DNA of 7,067 bases from DASPTH01 sp046727575 (GCA_046727575.1 JBKPCV010000184.1:1-7067); one strand, 5' to 3'. Positions 1-5,885 are shown, numbered from the stretch's first letter. A program made the numbers and translations. Notes: generated from the sequence alone by a model not told the origin.

Positions 1-333
1 GCCGACTACGCGATGCCGAGCGCGGCCGAGTTCCCGTCGTTCGAGGCGTCGCACACTGAGACGCCGTCGCCGCTCAACCCGCTCGGCGCGAAGGGCATCG
101 GCGAGTCGGCGACCGTCGGTTCGACGCCCGCGGTGCAGAACGCGGTCGTCGACGCGCTCAGCCACCTCGGCGTTCGTCACCTCGACATGCCGGCCACCCC
201 GGAGCGCGTGTGGCGCGCGATCCAGGACGCGCGCGCCGGCCGCCTCCGGGACCCGTGGCGCGAACCGCCGGCCGCGTTCGCCGAGCTGCCGATCCAGGAA
301 GGCGCCGAACCCGGCGAGCAGATCAACCTGTGA
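1..333 (+). CDS. Molybdenum hydroxylase large subunit (CoxL/xanthine dehydrogenase family), C-terminal fragment
   Basis: The gene enters from the left edge in frame 1 and ends with TGA at 331-333, so only the last 110 residues are visible. The stretch NPLGAKGIGES (residues 26-36 of the fragment) matches the conserved C-terminal block of molybdopterin-cytosine-dinucleotide hydroxylases. In these enzymes the glutamate of the GxGE motif (codon 103-105 here) is the base that activates the Mo-bound water. The following AVQNAVVDAL and the DMPATPERVWRAI tail are also typical of CoxL-type aerobic CO dehydrogenase, xanthine dehydrogenase and aldehyde oxidase large subunits. The active-site loop that separates true CO dehydrogenase (form I) from other members lies outside the window, so the substrate is unknown. 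The catalytic glutamate is intact, so the gene looks functional. About 30 residues after the conserved core are proline/glutamate-rich and probably surface exposed. The small and medium subunits are expected nearby but are not visible. Confidence 0.93.
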   Translation, partial: ADYAMPSAAEFPSFEASHTETPSPLNPLGAKGIGESATVGSTPAVQNAVVDALSHLGVRHLDMPATPERVWRAIQDARAGRLRDPWREPPAAFAELPIQEGAEPGEQINL

Positions 334-347
334 GCGACACGCGAGCG

Positions 348-394
348 AACTTGCGTCAGTAAAGGGCGTATAGCGCCCATTACTGACGCAAGTT
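348..394. terminator. Long hairpin between convergent genes, putative bidirectional terminator or dispersed palindrome
   Basis: Positions 348-362 (AACTTGCGTCAGTAA) are the exact reverse complement of 380-394. After one A/A mismatch (363/379) the stem continues for 5 bp, 364-368 with 374-378, leaving the 5-nt loop TATAG. It lies between the stop of the plus-strand CoxL-like gene (333) and the stop of the minus-strand methyltransferase (419), where a shared terminator is expected. No clear T-tract follows on either strand, so it is not a textbook Rho-independent terminator. The length and perfection of the outer stem also fit a dispersed intergenic repeat (REP-like). Confidence 0.7.
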
Positions 395-418
395 GTGTGG
401 AGGGCCGTGGAGGAGGGG

Positions 419-1201
419 TCAGGACTTCCGGGCCCAGAAGAGGATGCGCTTGAACGCGTAGAAGTACGGGCGGTGGTCGCCGACAACGTCGAGCAAGCGC
501 GCGCGGTAACGGCTGAGGAACTCGGCGTAGAGCCCGGGTGAGAGGCGTCGCTCGAAGCGCGTCAGGTTGGTGCCCTTCACCCACTCGACGACCTCGGCGG
601 TCGATGGGAGGCGCGCCGGGTACACCTGGACGCGCACGTGTTGGCGTGGGAACCCGAGGTCGTCGAGCAGCACCGCGTACTCCTCGGGTCGCTTGACCCG
701 GAGCACGGGATCCACCGGCGGTTCGCCGTCGAACGCGCTTGCGAACGGCTCCTCCTCGGCGACGGTGCGCGCGACGACGTGCGACGGGTGGTCGGCGTTC
801 GTGGGCATCTGCACCGCGAGCTGCCCGTCGTCAGTCAGCGAATCGCGCCAGCGAGCGAGGACGGCCTCATGATCGGGAGCCCAGTGCAACGCTGCATTCG
901 ACACGATGACGTCGAAGGGCTCAGGGTCGGTGAACGATGCGAGGTCACCGGCACGGAACGAGAGCCCGTCGACATCCAGCTTCGCGGCCTCCGCCAGCAT
1001 CGCCTCCGAGTTGTCGACACCGACGGTCTCTCGCGCTGCGAGCGCGGCGTGCGCCTCGGCGGTCAGCTCGCCGGTCCCACAACCCAGATCAGCGACCCGC
1101 GGCGTGCTCGGGTCGCGCTCGACCAACGCCAAAAGATCGAAGAACGGCTGCGATCGTTCGTTGCGGAACCGGTGGTACTGCTCGGGGCTCCAGGCATCCA
1201 C
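419..1201 (-). CDS. tam: Trans-aconitate 2-methyltransferase-like class I SAM-dependent methyltransferase
   Basis: This 260-residue class I methyltransferase is predicted to be cytoplasmic. Motif I is DLGCGTGE (residues 38-45). The acidic residue that binds the SAM ribose is in GVDNS (Asp63), GD is at 85-86, and SNAALHW (101-107) is the motif IV region typical of Tam. The C-terminal pattern ending in YAFKRILFWA, the WSPEQYHRF start and the length near 255-260 all match the trans-aconitate 2-methyltransferase family. That family methylates trans-aconitate formed spontaneously from the citric-acid-cycle intermediate cis-aconitate. Translation starts at GTG (1201); the nearby ATG at 1197 is out of frame. 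No strong Shine-Dalgarno is seen in the 18-nt gap after the preceding gene. It is the last gene of a six-gene minus-strand run and ends just before the 348-394 hairpin. The Tam family call is strong. Trans-aconitate as the actual substrate is less sure, because many actinobacterial members are annotated by similarity only. Confidence 0.85.
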   Translation of the reverse strand: MDAWSPEQYHRFRNERSQPFFDLLALVERDPSTPRVADLGCGTGELTAEAHAALAARETVGVDNSEAMLAEAAKLDVDGLSFRAGDLASFTDPEPFDVIVSNAALHWAPDHEAVLARWRDSLTDDGQLAVQMPTNADHPSHVVARTVAEEEPFASAFDGEPPVDPVLRVKRPEEYAVLLDDLGFPRQHVRVQVYPARLPSTAEVVEWVKGTNLTRFERRLSPGLYAEFLSRYRARLLDVVGDHRPYFYAFKRILFWARKS

Positions 1202-1219
1202 CAGGCGCGGAGCGGGCCG

Positions 1220-1654
1220 CTAGGCGCGCGGGGTGAAGTCGAGGTCGGGCGGCGGCTCCGACGGGACCTTCCAGCGCAGGAACTCCTTGTCGTACACCTC
1301 GTGGTACGCGTTGGCGGCACCGACCATGGCCTCGAAGGCCGTCTCGAAGCCGTCCCAGTCTTCCGACTCGATCGACTTCTGCACTGCGGCGAGTTCCTCG
1401 TTGATGAACTTCTCCATGTTCTCGGCATACTTCGGCCGCAGGAACGCGCCCTTCTCCATCAGGTTGACGGCTTCGCTCAACTGGAAACGCGCCAGCGGCT
1501 TGTTGTGCGCCTTGCCCGCGTAATAGCACTTCCAGATCCGGCCGCCGACGAGCGGCATGATCTCTGCCATGCCGGGCATGAGGTGACCGAGCTCGGAGAG
1601 CGAGAACTCACCCTTGCCGGTGTCGATGATGTGGTCGTGATCTGCGTCAGCCAT
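1220..1654 (-). CDS. Small cytochrome-c-like helical protein lacking the haem-attachment cysteines
   Basis: This 144-residue protein has no signal peptide or membrane segment. The order of conserved blocks is GRIWKCYYAGKAHNKPLARF (about 38-57), an alpha-helical acidic middle (58-110), then ANAYHEVYDKEFLRWKVP near the C-terminus. From memory, small bacterial cytochrome-c family proteins show the same layout: a LWFAGKARNWPLA-like block, then a helical region, then ACNACH followed by a PFIRxxxP-like tail. Here CxxCH reads as A-N-A-Y-H: both haem-linking cysteines are lost and the histidine is kept. Covalent haem c attachment is therefore not expected, and a cytoplasmic role is plausible because no export signal is present. 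The ATG at 1654 was chosen because the in-frame ATG at 1774 would overlap the upstream gene by 88 nt with low-complexity Arg-rich sequence. It sits 32 nt after the enoyl-CoA hydratase-like gene and 18 nt before the methyltransferase gene. Function is unknown; the family link is pattern recognition without a search. Confidence 0.75.
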   Translation of the reverse strand: MADADHDHIIDTGKGEFSLSELGHLMPGMAEIMPLVGGRIWKCYYAGKAHNKPLARFQLSEAVNLMEKGAFLRPKYAENMEKFINEELAAVQKSIESEDWDGFETAFEAMVGAANAYHEVYDKEFLRWKVPSEPPPDLDFTPRA

Positions 1655-1686
1655 GCGGGCGAATCTACCCCGTCCGCGAGTGGTCG

Positions 1687-2469
1687 TCAGCGGGCCTGTT
1701 CTCGGCCACGCGCCATCACCGCGTCGCGACGGTGCTCGATGTCGGCGTCGACGCCCTTGCCGGATTCGTGCCATTCACGGAACCGTTCCAGCTCAATCGC
1801 GGCCCTCGGCCCGTCGACGGTCTCCCGCTCGTCGTTGTAGGTCGTGAGGATCGCGCGCGCAGTCGCGGCGTCGTTCGACACGATGTCGGCGCCGAGTTTC
1901 CGGCAGAACGGCAACAGCTCCTGGTGCGGCACGACGTGGTTCACCAGCCCCCACTCGAGTGCGGTCTGCGCATCGACGAAGTTGCCGGTGGTGCTCATCT
2001 CCTTGGCGCGCCGATAGCCGATGGCCTCCGGCAGCTCGACCGTGAGGCGCCATCCGGGCACCACCCCGACGCGTGCGTGCGTGTCCGCGAAGCGCGCGTT
2101 CTCGGACGCGACGAGGAAGTCGCATCCGAGCGCAAGCTCGAGCCCGCCCGTGACCGCGGCACCATTGATCGCACCGATGATCGGTTTGCCGTGGGCAGGG
2201 ACGGGGTGATCCGGGAACACCACCGGCGTCCCGTCGGACTCGCGCTGCATACGACCGGCGAGGTACTCGAGGTCGAGGCCTGCGCAGAAGGCCGGATCCG
2301 CGCCGGTCAGGACCATCACGTCGACATCTTCGGACGCGTCACACTCGCGGAGCCGCTCGCGGATCGTGTCGAGAAGCTCCGCGTTGAGCGCGTTGCGCGC
2401 CTCGGGACGGTTCAGCGTGACCGTTGCCACGCGCTCCACGACTTCGACCAGAACGATCTCGTTGGTCAT
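1687..2469 (-). CDS. Enoyl-CoA hydratase/isomerase (crotonase) family protein
   Basis: This 260-residue protein has the crotonase fold. The N-terminal VATVTLNRPEARNALN (14-29) is diagnostic. FCAGLDL (61-67) supplies the first oxyanion-hole amide, and INGAAVTGGLELAL (101-114) supplies the second. Compared with rat mitochondrial enoyl-CoA hydratase, Glu111 lines up with catalytic Glu144. The position of Glu164 appears to be His131 in the segment FADTHARVGVVPGW. A normal syn-hydration mechanism using two glutamates is therefore doubtful. The protein could be an isomerase, a hydrolase, or act on an unusual acyl-CoA. The ADTHARVGVxPGW type recurs in actinobacterial crotonases of unknown substrate, as I recall. 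The start is ATG at 2469, whose A is also the last base of the upstream dehydrogenase stop (TGATG, 1-nt overlap), so translational coupling is likely. No transit or membrane segment is present; it should be cytoplasmic. Confidence 0.92.
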   Translation of the reverse strand: MTNEIVLVEVVERVATVTLNRPEARNALNAELLDTIRERLRECDASEDVDVMVLTGADPAFCAGLDLEYLAGRMQRESDGTPVVFPDHPVPAHGKPIIGAINGAAVTGGLELALGCDFLVASENARFADTHARVGVVPGWRLTVELPEAIGYRRAKEMSTTGNFVDAQTALEWGLVNHVVPHQELLPFCRKLGADIVSNDAATARAILTTYNDERETVDGPRAAIELERFREWHESGKGVDADIEHRRDAVMARGREQAR

Positions 2470-3317
2470 CAGGCCTCCAAGGTCACGTAGAGACGGTCGG
2501 GCAGCTCGACGTGGATGCCGGCACTGCCGGCACCGTCGAGCACCAGTTCCGTCCCGTTGCACAAGCGCGACTCGTCGGACGCGAAGTACAGCACTGCGGG
2601 CGCGACGGCGGACGGGCCGCGGTTTACGCGCTCCGGATCCTCGTACGTCGGGCGCTGCAGGTCTTCCTGATCTGGTCGACTCCGCTCCGTCCTCCCGGCC
2701 GTCGGGCCAGGGCTCCGCTGCGTCTCCTCCCAGCCGACGATGGGCGGGTGCATCTCCGGATTGCCGGCGGCCGGGCACACAACGTTGGCGCGGATGCCGA
2801 AGCGCTTGTTCTCGAGCGCGATGACCTTGGTGAAGCCCCGGAGGCCGAACTTCGACGTGGTGTACGCAGACGTGAGCGAAGTGCCGGTGACCGAATCGAT
2901 CGAACCGATGTTGACGATCGAGCCGCCGCCGCTCGCGCGCATCGCCGGGAGGACGGTCCGAACGCCGAGAAACGGGCCGAGGCAGTTCACGCGGAGCACT
3001 CGTTCCCACGCGTCGACCGTCGTCATGTCGATCGTGGCGAGGTGCAACACCGCCGCGTTGTTCACGAGGACGTCGATGTGGCCCTCACGCTTGCGGATCT
3101 CGTCGACCGTCTCCCGCCACTCGCGCTCGCTGGTGACATCAAGGTGGCGGTAGCGCGCGCAATCGCCGAGCTTCTTCGCAACCGCTTCGCCGCGGTCGTC
3201 GAGCACGTCGACGAGCGTGGTGGATGCACCTTCGGAATCGAACAGACGCGCAATCTCGGCGCCCGTTCCGCGTGCCGCGCCGGTGACGATCGCGACCTTC
3301 CCGTCGAGCCGTCCCAT
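2469..3317 (-). CDS. Short-chain dehydrogenase/reductase (classical SDR)
   Basis: This 282-residue NAD(P)-dependent oxidoreductase has a Rossmann fold. The cofactor motif TGAARGTG is at 12-19, and Asp37 at the end of strand 2 (LVDVLD) suggests a preference for NAD over NADP. D60-V61 contacts adenine, NNAA is at 86-89, and the catalytic tetrad is Asn111, Ser139 or Ser142, Tyr152 and Lys156 (YTTSK). The C-terminal ASDES and NGTELVLDGAGSAG segment is normal for classical SDRs that act on steroids, alcohols or hydroxyacyl compounds. The lid region (about 185-230) is longer than usual and unusually rich in Arg/Pro/Glu, giving 282 residues where 250-265 is common. The start at ATG 3317 was chosen because MGRLDGKVAIVTG is the family's normal N-terminus and GGGGG (3324-3328) lies 6 nt upstream. 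An upstream ATG at 3377 would overlap the preceding gene. It starts 16 nt after the MBL-fold gene and overlaps the next gene by 1 nt. Confidence 0.93.
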   Translation of the reverse strand: MGRLDGKVAIVTGAARGTGAEIARLFDSEGASTTLVDVLDDRGEAVAKKLGDCARYRHLDVTSEREWRETVDEIRKREGHIDVLVNNAAVLHLATIDMTTVDAWERVLRVNCLGPFLGVRTVLPAMRASGGGSIVNIGSIDSVTGTSLTSAYTTSKFGLRGFTKVIALENKRFGIRANVVCPAAGNPEMHPPIVGWEETQRSPGPTAGRTERSRPDQEDLQRPTYEDPERVNRGPSAVAPAVLYFASDESRLCNGTELVLDGAGSAGIHVELPDRLYVTLEA

Positions 3318-3333
3318 CGCAAACCCCCAGTCG

Positions 3334-4239
3334 TCAGTTGAAGACCCACTGGCGGCGGCCCTCGCCGGGCAGGACACGCCCGAACTTCAACCCCGGGAAG
3401 TGCGCGGCGGCGACCGGCACGTCGGTCCCCTCGAGCTCGCGCGCCAGGGCGTTGCGCGCACGCTGGGCCATCGCGGGGTCGACGTCGGCGATGCCGCCCC
3501 ACTCGTCGTCGAGCAGCTCGACCGCACAGTGCACGACGTCGCCGAGCAACATTGCGCGCTCGGCGCCCGATGACAAGACGATCAGCGCGCTCCCGGGAGT
3601 ATGACCGGCGCACAGACGCGTATCGACGCCCGGCGCGATCGAGATGTCCCCGTCCCATGCCTCGAACCGCTCTTCCACCGGGCCGAGTCGCGCGGTCGCG
3701 AACTCGTCGGAACCCACGAAGTGCTCCCAGTCGCGGCGGTCGCAGCGGTACGTCGCGCGCGGGAACACCGGCACGCCGTCGGCCGACGCCCAGCCGATGT
3801 GGTCGAAGTGCAGATGCGTGAAGAGCACGTCGGTCACGTCGTCGGGGGCGACGCCGACCGCGGCCAGGCTCCCGAGCAGCGCTCCTCCCGACAGGCCGTA
3901 CTGCGGGTCGGGTTCCGCGCCGACGCCACCGTCCACGAGCAGCACGCGCTCACCGACGCCGCGGATGAGGAAGCCGCCGAAGACGATTTCGAACATCCCG
4001 TCGTCGAGGAGGTCCTGGTGCGGCACCCAGTCGGCTGCGTCGCCGCCCTTCAACCCCGGGGGTCCCATCCGGTACGCGCCCGTGGCCGGGACGGTCGCGG
4101 ACCCGTCGTAGAGCGACAGCACTTCGAGATCACCGATCCGCATTGCACTCATGCTCTCCGCTCTCGGCGGCTTCGCCGCCGACCCGCTCGGGGTCCGCTC
4201 GCTGCTCGCCGGGATACCCGGCTCGCGACGCTCACTCAT
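3334..4239 (-). CDS. Metallo-beta-lactamase-fold hydrolase (lactonase-like)
   Basis: This is a 301-residue dinuclear metal hydrolase. The signature THLHFDHIGW gives His142, His144, Asp146 and His147. His213 (in AGHTPGS), Asp234 (LLGDVVH) and His280 (AAHFPG) complete the usual metal ligands, so the site looks intact. The arrangement resembles N-acyl-homoserine-lactonase-like and related hydrolases, and the substrate may be a lactone or thioester. No export signal is seen. The ATG at 4239 overlaps the upstream dehydrogenase stop as ATGA (4 nt), which favours this start. However, residues 2-29 are Ser/Arg/Pro-rich low-complexity sequence encoded by a triple-hairpin DNA element. A second start at ATG 4152 (protein starting MSAMRIGDLEVLSL) has GGAG 3 nt upstream, a short spacing, and would give a more family-like N-terminus of 272 residues. 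The family call is firm; the start and the substrate are open. Confidence 0.9.
   Translation of the reverse strand: MSERREPGIPASSERTPSGSAAKPPRAESMSAMRIGDLEVLSLYDGSATVPATGAYRMGPPGLKGGDAADWVPHQDLLDDGMFEIVFGGFLIRGVGERVLLVDGGVGAEPDPQYGLSGGALLGSLAAVGVAPDDVTDVLFTHLHFDHIGWASADGVPVFPRATYRCDRRDWEHFVGSDEFATARLGPVEERFEAWDGDISIAPGVDTRLCAGHTPGSALIVLSSGAERAMLLGDVVHCAVELLDDEWGGIADVDPAMAQRARNALARELEGTDVPVAAAHFPGLKFGRVLPGEGRRQWVFN
4165..4222. repeat. Three consecutive GC-rich hairpins inside the 5' end of the MBL-fold gene
   Basis: Three stem-loops lie almost end to end. 4165-4171 pairs with 4175-4181 around a TTC loop (CUUCG-type tip). 4181-4185 pairs with 4191-4195 around GCTCG, sharing base 4181 with the first. 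4208-4213 (GCCGGG) pairs with 4217-4222 around ATA. They lie within codons 7-25 of the longest MBL-fold reading frame, in sequence that looks unlike the rest of the gene. This could be a dispersed structured repeat inserted near the gene junction, or an mRNA structure controlling translation of the downstream start. Confidence 0.55.
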
Positions 4240-5189
4240 GGTTCGATCACCACCTTGATCGCGCCCGCCGCGCGCTCGCCTGCGACGCGGAACGCTTCGG
4301 GCGCGTCGTCGAGGGGGAACCGGTGCGTGACGATCGTGTCGGAGAGTTCTGGGTGCGCGGCCAGGATCTCGACCGCTTCGTCGAATTCACGGACGCCGTG
4401 GTGGTGCCCGTACGTGTAGGACGGCGCGAGGTGCACTTCCTTCATCAGCATTTGGGTGCCGACCTGCACCGGGTCGAACCAGGTTCCCGGCACGACGACT
4501 GTGCCGCCCGGCCGGACACGCTCGATGGCAGCGTCGAGCGACGACTGCGTGCCGGCGGCGTCGACGACGACGTCGTACTCGTCGACGATCGTGAAGCCGG
4601 CACCGAGACGCTCGCCCGCTTCGAGCTGCGCGGGATGACGAGCGACGAGGTCGACGGTGGCACCGTGGTGGCGAGCGATGGTGACGAGCGTGAGCCCGAT
4701 GCTCCCCGCGCCGATCACGAGCACGCGATCGGGGGGCGCGTCGTCGTGGAGCCCGGCGCGGTGCGCGGCGTGCAGCGCCACCGCGGTCGGCTCGACGAGC
4801 GCGCCGACGTCGGCGGCCACCTCGGGCGGGAGCACGACGAGATCGCGGCGGTCGACGATGACCTCGTCGGCGAGTCCTCCGTCGCTGAAGACCCCGAGCA
4901 CGCGGTCGCCGGTCGCGGGACACAGGTGGTCGCACCCCGACCGGCACAGGGCGCACGCACCGCAGGGTGCGTTCGGCTGCACCGCGACCAGCGTGCCGTC
5001 GCCGAGCTGTCCGGCGAACTCGTGCCCCAACGTCACCGGCAGATTCCACGCCAGCATCTTCAGGTCGGAGCCGCAGATGCTCGCCGACGTGACCTGCACG
5101 TGCACCGGATCGGACGCGTACGACGGCGCGGTCGCGTCCACCTCGACGACGGCGACGCCACCGTCCCCCGAGCACCGCACCGCTCGCAC
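4236..5189 (-). CDS. Medium-chain zinc-dependent alcohol dehydrogenase
   Basis: This is a 317-residue MDR-family NAD(P)-dependent dehydrogenase. Catalytic-zinc ligands are visible as Cys39 (ICGSD) and His56-Glu57 (LGHEFAG), with Glu133 (VEPTAVA) as the usual additional ligand. The structural zinc lobe has Cys76, Cys79, Cys82 and Cys90 in Cx2Cx2Cx7C spacing. The Rossmann motif is VLVIGAGSIG (156-165). At 317 residues it is shorter than typical 340-360-residue members, and the N-terminal domain has short loops. The substrate cannot be assigned; sugar or polyol, threonine-type and secondary-alcohol dehydrogenases share this layout. GTG at 5189 was chosen because VRAVRCSGDGG begins the conserved first strand. 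Further upstream the frame would run into the divergent gene, and a -10-like TATCGT ends 7 nt upstream of the start codon, which suggests a leaderless message. It is the first gene of the six-gene minus-strand run, and its stop overlaps the MBL-fold gene start by 4 nt. Confidence 0.92.
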   Translation of the reverse strand: MRAVRCSGDGGVAVVEVDATAPSYASDPVHVQVTSASICGSDLKMLAWNLPVTLGHEFAGQLGDGTLVAVQPNAPCGACALCRSGCDHLCPATGDRVLGVFSDGGLADEVIVDRRDLVVLPPEVAADVGALVEPTAVALHAAHRAGLHDDAPPDRVLVIGAGSIGLTLVTIARHHGATVDLVARHPAQLEAGERLGAGFTIVDEYDVVVDAAGTQSSLDAAIERVRPGGTVVVPGTWFDPVQVGTQMLMKEVHLAPSYTYGHHHGVREFDEAVEILAAHPELSDTIVTHRFPLDDAPEAFRVAGERAAGAIKVVIEP

Positions 5190-5194
5190 GAGCG
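5181..5194. promoter_or_regulatory. Short perfect palindrome over the alcohol dehydrogenase start
   Basis: CGCTCG (5181-5186) and CGAGCG (5189-5194) are exact reverse complements separated by CA, covering the GTG start codon at 5189-5187. A further GCGAGC at 5202-5207 is the reverse complement of GCTCGC at 5182-5187. Such spacing could serve a dimeric repressor, but sequences this GC-rich produce short palindromes by chance, so this is only a candidate operator. Confidence 0.25.
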
Positions 5195-5195
5195 A

Positions 5196-5201
5196 ACGAT
5201 A
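5196..5201 (-). promoter_or_regulatory. -10-like hexamer TATCGT for the minus-strand operon
   Basis: Read on the minus strand this is TATCGT, a TANNNT -10 element. Six bases (TCGCTC) then separate it from the GTG at 5189, so the predicted transcription start falls on or next to the first base of the start codon. This is the standard layout of leaderless actinobacterial promoters. There is no convincing -35 element. Confidence 0.5.
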
Positions 5202-5212
5202 GCGAGCCGGGT

Positions 5213-5218
5213 TACGCT
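5213..5218 (+). promoter_or_regulatory. -10-like hexamer TACGCT for the SnoaL-like gene
   Basis: TACGCT fits TANNNT and ends 8 nt before the GTG start at 5227, so the predicted transcript begins at about the start codon (leaderless). No Shine-Dalgarno lies upstream of 5227, which supports leaderless initiation. It is only 11 bp from the opposing -10 element at 5196-5201, so the two RNA polymerase footprints must overlap. Confidence 0.5.
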
Positions 5219-5226
5219 CATGCGTC

Positions 5227-5829
5227 GTGACCACGTTTCCGCGTGACGAAGTCGAGCAGGCCTTTGCGCACTGGTACGCGACCGGGCCGGTCGGGGAGGA
5301 CTGGCAGGCCTGGGTCGAGCTGTACACCGACGACGTGTACTACTGCGACCACTTCTGGGGCCCGCTCTACGGCAAGGACGAGATGAAGGTGTGGATCGCG
5401 GCGTCGATGGGTGGCGTACCGGAGATCTACACCGTTCTCGACTGGTACACCATCGAGAACGAGAAGGTCTGCTTCCACATGCAGAACCGGCGTGACAACC
5501 CCGACCCCGATGGGCCGCCCTACTTCGACTTCCCGGGACTCTCCACGCTCTGGTACGCGGGCGACGGGAAGTGGCTCGCCGAGGAGGACTTCTGGGACCT
5601 GAGCGGCGCGCGCCGTACCGCCAAGGCGTACGCGCTTGCGTGCGACAAGATGGGCGTGCACGAGCCGGCTGATCGCATGACCCGCAAGCACTGGCCGGCA
5701 TCGCCCGAGTGGGCGCGCACCGACGCGCCCCCGAAACCGTCGTGGGTCCAGGGCGACGTCCCAGGCGTCACGCGCCCCAGCGAGCTCGCGCAGCTGCTCG
5801 CGCCGATGCGCGAACAGCGGCGGAGCTGA
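5227..5829 (+). CDS. SnoaL/NTF2-like fold protein with a C-terminal extension
   Basis: This 200-residue protein has an NTF2-like (SnoaL-like) cone fold in its first 125 residues. The opening helix EVEQAFAHWY is followed by WQAWVELYTDDVYYCDHFWGP (26-46), GKDEMKVWI (49-57) and strand-rich sequence from residue 65 to 123. The family includes polyketide cyclases, ketosteroid isomerases and dehydratases, as well as proteins with no enzymatic role. Several Asp/His/Tyr residues (Tyr38, Tyr39, Asp41, His42, Asp72) could line the cavity, but catalytic residues cannot be assigned. Residues 126-200 form an extension rich in Pro/Trp/Arg beyond a single SnoaL domain. GTG at 5227 is the start; the ATG at 5220 is in another frame. 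It has no Shine-Dalgarno and probably comes from a leaderless transcript. It is divergent from the dehydrogenase operon and followed by the dimeric-barrel gene 72 nt downstream. It is predicted to be cytoplasmic. Confidence 0.85.
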   Translation: MTTFPRDEVEQAFAHWYATGPVGEDWQAWVELYTDDVYYCDHFWGPLYGKDEMKVWIAASMGGVPEIYTVLDWYTIENEKVCFHMQNRRDNPDPDGPPYFDFPGLSTLWYAGDGKWLAEEDFWDLSGARRTAKAYALACDKMGVHEPADRMTRKHWPASPEWARTDAPPKPSWVQGDVPGVTRPSELAQLLAPMREQRRS

Positions 5830-5848
5830 CGCTCGAGTTCCCGTACGC

Positions 5849-5866
5849 ACGCCCAACAGTGGGCGT
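5849..5866. promoter_or_regulatory. Hairpin between the SnoaL-like and dimeric-barrel genes
   Basis: ACGCCCA (5849-5855) pairs perfectly with TGGGCGT (5860-5866) around a 4-nt ACAG loop, in the 72-nt gap between the two plus-strand genes. It could tune read-through or stabilise one cistron. No T-tract follows, so a full terminator is unlikely. Confidence 0.4.
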
Positions 5867-5885
5867 TGCGGGCATCGATGTCAGA

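Noticed and set aside
638..1840. A 400-residue plus-strand open frame antisense to the methyltransferase, the cytochrome-like gene and part of the crotonase gene
   Set aside because: It spans three genes on the other strand that carry clear family motifs or fit the operon, and its translation is Arg/Val/Glu-rich without any recognisable motif. Long antisense frames are expected at this GC content.
1687..3009. A longer N-terminal extension of the crotonase gene starting at 3009
   Set aside because: The first 180 residues would be Arg-rich sequence overlapping the SDR in a different frame. The ATG at 2469, coupled to the SDR stop, gives the normal crotonase N-terminus and length.
4143..5246. 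A 367-residue plus-strand frame opposite the zinc alcohol dehydrogenase
   Set aside because: The minus strand shows complete catalytic and structural zinc motifs and a Rossmann motif. The plus-strand translation is Asp/Arg/Val-rich noise and runs through the divergent promoter.
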